In this document: positions 12,801-21,800 of the stretch, in pieces | Position numbering within the stretch: position 1 is the stretch's first letter | How the letters are laid out: every line of letters starts with the position of its first letter | The notes under the pieces: model-generated | Databases searched by the model: none | Seen by the model: only the letters and a program-made list of their open reading frames with translations | What the model was told of the DNA's origin: nothing | From: Ophiura sarsii | Taxonomy: Eukaryota > Echinodermata > Ophiuroidea > Amphilepidida > Ophiuridae | Direction of reading: 5' to 3' | NCBI GenBank assembly: GCA_035610835.1 | Contig: CM069442.1 | Span: 6,670,444 to 6,734,443 of the forward strand | Length of the DNA: 64,000 nucleotides | Translations under genes and position numbers: made by a program

Positions 12801-15800
12801 GGCCATTGTCCTCGGTCGTCTTTAAAGGGGCATTGAGAGATACGTATGGGAGTGCGCCCTCAATTATCCTGGAAATCATTTTTTTTGCATTAAAGTACTA
12901 CTTAGGCATATATTAACTACCATCTGAAACAGTTTACCAACATTCGCCGTTTATCATATAAAATTTCATGATTTTCTTAGTTTCTGTATGATCATATCAA
13001 AACTAAGGTACTGAATTCGGAAGTTATGCTATCATTTACTCACAGACTTTCGCGGCAAATCTCAACCCGGAAGTGCCGTTATTTGCTTAGTTTGGCGTGA
13101 AGGCGATATCGGAATTGTATGACATTTTGGATTTGGGCTATGTTGATGATTATATTTACGTTATTTGCTCATTTAGTATATTGATACATCTCTCAATGCC
13201 CCTTTAAGGCAAAAAAAACTACCCACCTCTTCTTCGTGGCTCACCGATCGAATTTTCTTTAAAAAAAGTGTACAAATGTTTAAAATGTTTTTGGTAAAAC
13301 TCTCAAAATTCTCGGACATTGCACCTAAAAAAACCATGTGAAAACCGGCATTTTGTGGAAAGCTGATTAGTTGAGCATGTAGAAGAAACCCTTGCACAAA
13401 TATTTTGGGTGATGATCCCTGTCGAGGATTTGGAAAAAGGTATATGATGGTACAATCTGTTATTTGTAGTCTGAGCTGTGTATTTGTCAACGGCATGTGA
13501 CGTCATTCCAGGGTCACCCATATACTAAGGGAGCAAATCAAAACTCGACCGCGCGGCAACCGGCGGTTCCGCCTGGTTGGACCGCATATCATTGTTTAGA
13601 ACAATAGAAACCGGCTGCAACCTCACGGAACTGCACGGAACCGGTCGAGTAATATAAGCACAGGATCTAAAGTACATTATTCTATATAAACAAAACAACT
13701 ATGTCTGGAAAAATGAGACGATAACACTTTCCTTGCGGCTATTGGTGTTACCATATATACAAAACAGATTTGTCAGAAATCTTTCCAAACTTTCAAGGTC
13801 TATAGCCAAAGAATTACTGAATATATACTAGGTATGTTTGTACTTATTTGAAAGCATTTCACATGTTGATTCCAAATATGGTAATGAAATTCAACAATTT
13901 TGACCCTTTTGAAACATTTTGTAAATTTTTGGAATGTCGTCTGCAGACGCCTACCGCGTGGAAAGTGATGAGGTATTGATAAGTCTAAAGTACAATAGCT
14001 ATATTGTGTCTGGCTCTTGCCACAAATATCCACAGTAATGACAACACTGTTTTTCTCTTATCCACAGGATTTCAGCCTATGCATGTACTATGGCCCTGGT
14101 GGTTCCATCCCTCTTCCCCCTCCTGGTAGGAGCTTAGCAGACACCAGGGAGCAGCATGTATCAGATGGCACTGTTTTTAAAGTATTCATGATGTCACTCA
14201 TGGCTATATATAAACTGCAGAAAGGAAGTAAGTACAGCTAGAAATGATAGAGATATGAGAATTTCCCCCTCTACCATACCTCCGCCATCCCATCCCCTCC
14301 TCCCCTTCCCCTCCCCTTCCCCTCAACTGAAGCCACTTGTTATGAGTTTGTCCGGTCCTCTTAGCATGTTTTGGTCACTGGGGACGGCTCACGTTGGTGT
14401 TCAGCAGCTCTGGCGCTGAGTGGAATTAAGTAGAGCTAGAAATGTGTCAGCACAGAGATATCAGCACCCAGCATCTTCTCCTCTGCTAGCTTGTCCTTAC
14501 ACTACTCTTTGTGTAGCTCACTATAACTTATTTCTTATTCTACAATACAAATGTTGTGGGTTCGAGTCCTGCTGCAGCCAACGTGTTGTGTCCCTGGGCA
14601 AGGCACTTTACTGTGCTTGCCTCTCTTCACCCAGGTGTATCAATGGGTACCGGCATCAATTAATGTTGAGAAGGTAAAACAGACTCGTTGGTTGTGCGAG
14701 AGGAGTGGTGACCCCCCCACACACGCATACATACATACGAAAGGCTTTTATACCGCGCCATTTCTAAAAGACCACGGCGCAAAATATATACACAAAAATA
14801 CATGAAAATCAACATGGCATCAAAAGCAATAAACAGAGAAATATCTAACAAGATTAAATAGAAGCAATCAGATTTCACACAACAAACATTAAATGGAGGA
14901 GTCTGGTCCAAATGCCAAGGACAGAAAGATGGGCACGCTGTGCGCTAGCTTATCTCAGCATGACTCTTTACCTTAGGCCAAATTTTTTTTGTTATGTTGT
15001 CCTCGACCGCCCGCTCATCAGATTTAGGGCCGTTCCAATTGATTTTTTTTCCTTCAGATTTAAAAAAAAAAAGAATCAGGTTTTTGTTTCCAGATTTTTT
15101 TTTCTTTCAGATTTTTTTTAAACAGTTTAAATGGCATTGAATATTAAATTAAGTGTTTATAACATATATGTGCGACTCTCAGAGTGATTTCAACTTCTTG
15201 TTGGCTGAACTTTGAGTTTCCGCTGGTAAATTTTTAATTTTTAAAAAAAAAAATCCGCCCGCCCGCCTCTCCTCTCTGAAAGCTGTGGAGGATAACATTA
15301 CCTTTGGGGGGGGGGGCCTTACCTTATGACTTATTTGTAATAATTAAACTTTTTTGGTATTTCTCCAGATTCCAAGCAGGTATCTACGGCCATAGCCTTC
15401 ACATTGGCCATGTTCTCCCATCTACTCACCCATGTCAACACACGCCTACAGAATGCCATCTATGAGGTCTTACACCCAACAAAACCTACTAAGCGTAAAT
15501 CAGAAGAAGAAAGCACTGGTAAGTAAAGCCATAGCCTTCACATTGGCCATGTTCTCCCATCTACTCACCCATGTCAACACACGCCTACAGAATGCCATCT
15601 ATGAGGTCTTACACCCAACAAAACCTACTAAGCGTAAATCAGAAGAAGAAAGCACTGGTAAGTAAAGCCATAGCCTTCACATTGGCCATGTTCTCTCATC
15701 TACTCACCCATGTCAACACACGCCTACAGAATGCCATCTATGAGGTCTTACACCCAACAAAACCTACTAAGCGTAAATCAGAAGAAGAAAGCACTGGTAA

Positions 15801-18800
15801 GTAAAGCCATAGCCTTCACATTGGCCATGTTCTCCCATCTACTCACCCATGTCAACACACGCCTACAGAATGCCATCTATGAGGTCTTACACCCAACAAA
15901 ACCTACCAAGCGTAAATCAGAAGAAGAAAGCACTGGTAAGTAAAGCCATAGCCTTCACATTGGCCATGTTCTCCCATCTACTCACCCATGTCAACACACG
16001 CCTACAGAATGCCATCTATGAGGTCTTACACCCAACAAAACCTACCAAGCGTAAATCAGAAGAAGAAAGCACTGGTAAGTAAAGCCATAGCCTTCACATT
16101 GGCCATGTTCTCCCATCTACTCACCCATGTCAACACACGCCTACAGAATGCCATCTATGAGGTCTTACACCCAACAAAACCTACCAAGCGTAAATCAGAA
16201 GAAGAAAGCACTGGTAAGTAAGCAGGGTTTCTTCCACCAAAGTGGGAAAATGAGCAATGTCTGCTTTAACCAGCTGAACTGAATAAGTTTAACCACACGG
16301 CTATTATTTTCACCATATTCAAAACAGATTTTTCAGAAACCTTACAAACTTTCAAAGTCTATATCAAGGATTACTGTACCAATACTAGTGCATGTTTGTA
16401 CTAATTTCAATGCATTTCTCAGGGTGATTCCAAATATGGTGATGAAATTCTGCAATATTGAATTTTTTGAAACAGTTAGTGAAATTTTGGAATGTCGTCT
16501 GCAGACGCCTGCCGCGTGGAAAGTGTTAATACACAACTTTGGTCCAGTGTACAGCTTTATTCCATGTGCAAAGTGATGTCACGAGCAGGCCTCAAATTTC
16601 GTCAATTTAGGGGCACGGCCACTTTGGCCTTAAAAATAACACATTTCGAAGGGCATCAAGGCCATGTTCTGGGGCACCAAGGCCAAACCAATATTGGAAT
16701 GAAAGGGCACCAAGGCCATTTTATATTACATTATTTATACCATAATTTTACATGTAAACTTCACTAGGACTTTTATTAAATACTTTACAGCATGAAACGA
16801 GACAGTCTGTTTATTTTGTCAATCAACATATTTTAATACTGTATCATTGTCATGTTGTGAATTTGTGATATTATATATGTACGTTGCTGTTGGAAAGCAG
16901 AGCAGTGAGCAATTGCGTAGCTAGAGACAAGGTGGATACATGTTTAAAAACAACCATTAGATAGATGAAAACTTTACACCTCGAATGGACTGTCACATCG
17001 TCATTTTTGTAAAATTTTAAAGCACATTGCACCTTTCAAAATCGGATTGAACTTGGAATAATTTGATCAAAGTTAAGTTTATCGGAACCCCCAACCGCGA
17101 GCCAAAAGGGCACACGGCCACTGTTAAAAATAGGGCACGGCCATTATGGCCGTGATTTTTTTACTGATCCGAGGGCATCGCGGCCAGATGCGATGGCCGC
17201 GATGTAATTTGAGCCCTGGTCACGGGTGGGAGAACCGGATAATGCCCAAAAATAATTAATTAAGACAACATTTAAACAAAATTTCAAACACTCAGGTGTT
17301 TACAGTTTCCAGAATTTTGTTTATGAAAAAGAAGAAGAAACCAAAAACAATTGCAAAACATTTGATGAATGTAAAGTCAAAGTTTCGTTAATTATTCTAT
17401 AGATAGGATGATTTTAGAATAATCAGATGAAAGTGGGATCATTGGTCAAAGAAATTTGTTTGTATAATGGTTCTTTGTGTGTGTAGCATGATAGGTGCCA
17501 AAGTAGCCAAGATTGGTTGTCAGTGTCAATGGAAGTTGATGAATGCATGGATGATGCCCTATTGTACCATGAAAGTAATGGCATAAATAAACAGACCTCC
17601 GTCTTTGGCTGCAAATCAGGTCCCATCTGAATAAGAGGAAATGGGCTTTGTATTGTAAAAGCCAACTACGTTGTGATAACCAGTTGTGTGTGTGTTTTTA
17701 TGCTGTTTTCAGCGAGTAATCATTTGGTAGAAAAAAGTATGTACGCTGTTTCCCATAATGTCTGTTTGATTTGGGACTTCAGATTTTATGTCCTGCAAAT
17801 GTGAGCAAATTCATGACTGGTTTCTTTATTACCTACTTTGGTTTAATCAGTTCCAAATTAGCAAGAAACATTCGGTTTTTATCTCTCAGGGCAAAAGTAA
17901 TCCAAGCTAACTCACACGATTATGTCAAGATGCACACATTTTTGGTCGCAATAAATGCACAGTTCGCTTGATGCCTTCATGTGCGCTCGCGTCTTTAAGG
18001 AGGCTTTGCCAATTTGGAAATGATCAAACCCTAGCTAATCTCTATTCTGATGATCAGTGAAATATTTCTAACCTGTTTTGTCATGATTTGTCTCCAGACT
18101 CTGGTAGCAACACAGATGAATCTGGTAATGAGCGGCTCAGTCCGGCGGACACCATCACCCCAACTCACAGCCAACAAGACATTGGTAGTTCCGGTAACTG
18201 TAGCGACGGCACGGTCAAACACAACCCACCTAAAGACCACCGTCGCAAAGCCATGCACAAACTGCGCCGTCGCCGTCGTAGGAAACACGATCAGGACGAG
18301 AGTGATGAATCAGATCTGAGCGAAGACGCCCTGAGCCTTAGCAGCTCCGACAAGAGTTCCTCGGAGAACAGCGAGAACACTTTTGCGACAGAATCCGACA
18401 GTGACTACCTCATGGACAGTCAGGATTTTGAAGACGAAACATTGGCAAAGTCTAAGATGGCAAAGAAAAAGGATGCAGAATCGACTGTTGAAGCTCCGGC
18501 TGTACCGGAGCTTACCGGGGACGCCAGAGGGGCAGAGGAACCGGTTTTGAAGGCGAAAGATACCCGGATCGATAGCCCGGTGTCGATGTCACAAAACCTC
18601 AAGGATGTGTCTTCGCAGTTGTTCTCGCAGAGTCCTACGCCAAATTTTATGAAGCGTAACATCAGATTGGCACCAAGCTTTGATGCATATTCTGCGGACG
18701 ATAACAGACAGAAGCAGAGGGAGGCGGACGGTAAAAAGGAAGTAGAAACACTGCCTACAGGAATAGGGCAACCATTGAGGTCAAAAGGTTAGAAACCTGA

Positions 18801-21800
18801 TGAAGGGTTAATTACATTGTGTCAAATAAAATTCATAAGGAATTGCCTTTTTAATATTATTATAATATTGGATTGGAGAGTCAAAATGATGTCTTGCAAT
18901 AATTGGTTTGAAACATTTTGGAATCGCTGATCTGTCATGGCAATCTTGCGAAATTTGCAAGCTTTCTCCTACTTTATGGTCTACTGTTTCACAGGCAAAG
19001 GTAGTTATATTCTGATGATCTTCCTCCATGCAGTGACATTCGTGATTGCAGCTTCAAATATGCTAAAGTATGCACTTGCACAATCAAATTCCGATCCCAG
19101 CTCTTGGGAAAATAGGCTGTGTCTATAACTAAAATACTCGATGATGTAGCTGCACAGGGTATGACATGGTTCTTGTACATTTAGATTTTTCCATGATCTG
19201 TCGTGTTTTGGTGGAAATTGTGTCAAGAATTATACACAATAAAAAAAAAGAATTTGGCTTTTTCTGCTGCAAGGCTAAATATGTCTCACATATATATTGC
19301 TGTTCTTTCGAAACCTCATATATTTTTTCTGGCCCCTCACGTGTATAATGTAAAGCTGCCCAATGGTTATGAATAGGTAGTGTTGCTTTATACATGTTCA
19401 GGGGCATGAGCACTTACAATGTTTTGATAGAAGTGTTTTTGGCCCTTGAATATGTTTTGACCAGACCCCTTGAACATGTTTAGAGCAGACTACCCGAACA
19501 TTATACATAGGAAGTATTACTTTATACATGCTGAAGGGCAAGATAGAGATACAAAGATTTGACAGGACAGCGACGATATATCACTATTTAATCTTCGTAA
19601 CAGGTGATGACTGCCCATCAGGTGATCCTGGCGTAGAACAACAGAAGGTCACTCAGGCGGACATCACACTGGACGCCCTCTTACAAGTGCTGAGCAACGA
19701 GGGCCTCCTTCAAGTAGTAAAGCTTGTCACTGATTGGTTGAGAGGGAACAGTGATGTCATCACTACCACAGCTCAGGTATTTTTACTATCCTTGGTGTCA
19801 CCCCATGTTGGTGGAGAGACGTCAACTTAACCCTAACCACCCCCAGTGCCACAAATGGCCACGGTGCAGTCTGTCTGTGTAAGCTGGCGTGGCACTTTTC
19901 GATGAAATAATAGCCCCAGGCTACATAGTTGGCCGAGTATACTCGGCCAAGTATGGTTGACCCTGTGGCACACTGGTAGGCGTTTGTCTCTCAACCAAGC
20001 GGTCCTGGTTCAAGCCCCGGGGGAGTAGCTACTCTTTTTGTCCGTGCTTTTTGTTGTTGAAAAAAATTCCCTTGGAAAATGTGGGCAGGAGGTTAGGGTT
20101 AACAGAATTTAGGGTTTTCAGATTTTTTTCTTCTTTTTCTTCCTTTTTTCAAATTTGTCGATGTATAGTTTTATTAACCCTAACCACCCCCAGTGCCACA
20201 AATAGCCACGGTGCAGTCTGTCTGTGTAAGCTGGCGTGGCACCTTTTCGATAAAATAATTACCCAAAGCTACATAGTTGGCCGAGTATACTCGGCCAAGT
20301 ATGGTTGACCCCCGTGGCGGCGTTCGTCTCTCAACCGAGAGGTCCTGGGTTCATGCTCCGGGGGCGTGGCCACTCTTTGTGTCCGCTCTTTTGTCGTTGA
20401 AAAACTTAACTTGGAAAATGTGGGTAGGAAGTTAGGGTTAATGTGCTAATGACTGCATAGTATTGTTTGTGTAACAACAAAGGATGACTTTTGCACAAGT
20501 GCTATCAAAAGAATGTTGGTCCTAGCATGAAAATAATGCACTTGCGACTACAGTTAACACTTTCCATGCGGCAGGCGTCTGCAGACAACATTCCCAAACT
20601 TCACAAAATGTTTCAAAAATGTCAACATTTATTAAATTTCATTACCATATTTGGAATCACCATGTGAAATGCATTGAATATGTACAAATGATCCTAGTAT
20701 TGATTCACTCATCCATTGGATAGACCTTAACAGTTTGGAAAGGTTTCTGACAAATCTGTTATAACCGTGTGGAAAGTGTTAAATCAATTATTATCTCAAC
20801 ATGGGTGACTAAATTATCCAAACATATACTTGCACAGATTATCAATTTTGGCACAAATACGCGTCAGGAATATGATGCACATTGCACTTGTTCCGTTCAT
20901 GAGTGTCTATACTCCAAATGTGTTACAAAATTTTAAAAAGAGTCTTGTTTAAATACTTACCACGCGGCAGGCGTCTGTCTGCAGACAGCATTCCAAAATT
21001 TCACAAAATGTTTCAAAAATGTCAAATCTATTGAATTTAATTATCATATATGGAATCACAGTGAGAAATGCATAATTGGTTCAGTTATCCTTGAGATAGA
21101 CCTTGAAAGTTGGGAAAGGTTTCTGAACATTTTGTTTTGTAAATGGTAAAACCAATAGTCGCATGGAAAGTGAATTACTATCTCAACATGGGGCCAACTT
21201 ATCCAATCATATACCTGCCTAGATGGTCAATTTTGGCACAAATATGATGCGCATTGCACTTGTTCCATTCATAAGTGTCTTTAATGTGTTCATTTTGCTT
21301 TCAGGAGTCTTGTTGATTATGACTTAACACTTTCCATGCGGCTTTTGGTTTTTACCATATACACACAGCAGATTTTTCAGACACCTTTCCCAACTTTCAA
21401 AATCTTATCTCAAGAATTACTGAACCAATACTAGGCATAATTCGTACCTATTTCAATGCATCATGGTGATTCCAAATATGATAATGATATCAATAATGTC
21501 GACATTTTGAAACATTTTGTGAAATTTTGGAATGTCGTCTGCAGACGCCTGTCGCGTGGAAAGTGTTAGTTTAAGTGTAAAATAGATTCTGACAACTTTG
21601 CTCACCTTGAAATGACATGTAGTATATTGATATATGTGATGCAATCTGTGAAAACCCGCCACATGGTGGCATTTTTCATATTGGAGATATTTATATAATA
21701 AGAAAGCTTAAACTGTGCTGATTACAGAGCTGTTTCGATCATTTTTCTATGATCACTACAAAAAAAGTTATGAGTGAATGATGAATGATGAAAAGCTACA

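Noticed and set aside
13545..13655. GC-rich island with ACCGGCGGTTCCG-like words
   Set aside because: Partial inverted similarity of its ends (CTCGACCG / CGGTCGAG) hints at a small MITE, but the match is too short to call.
15432..16221. Five identical 77-codon ORFs (MSTHAYRMPSM...)
   Set aside because: They are the +2 frame of the tandem SMG5 exon and repeat only because the DNA repeats; the conserved frame is AIAFTLAMFSHLL.
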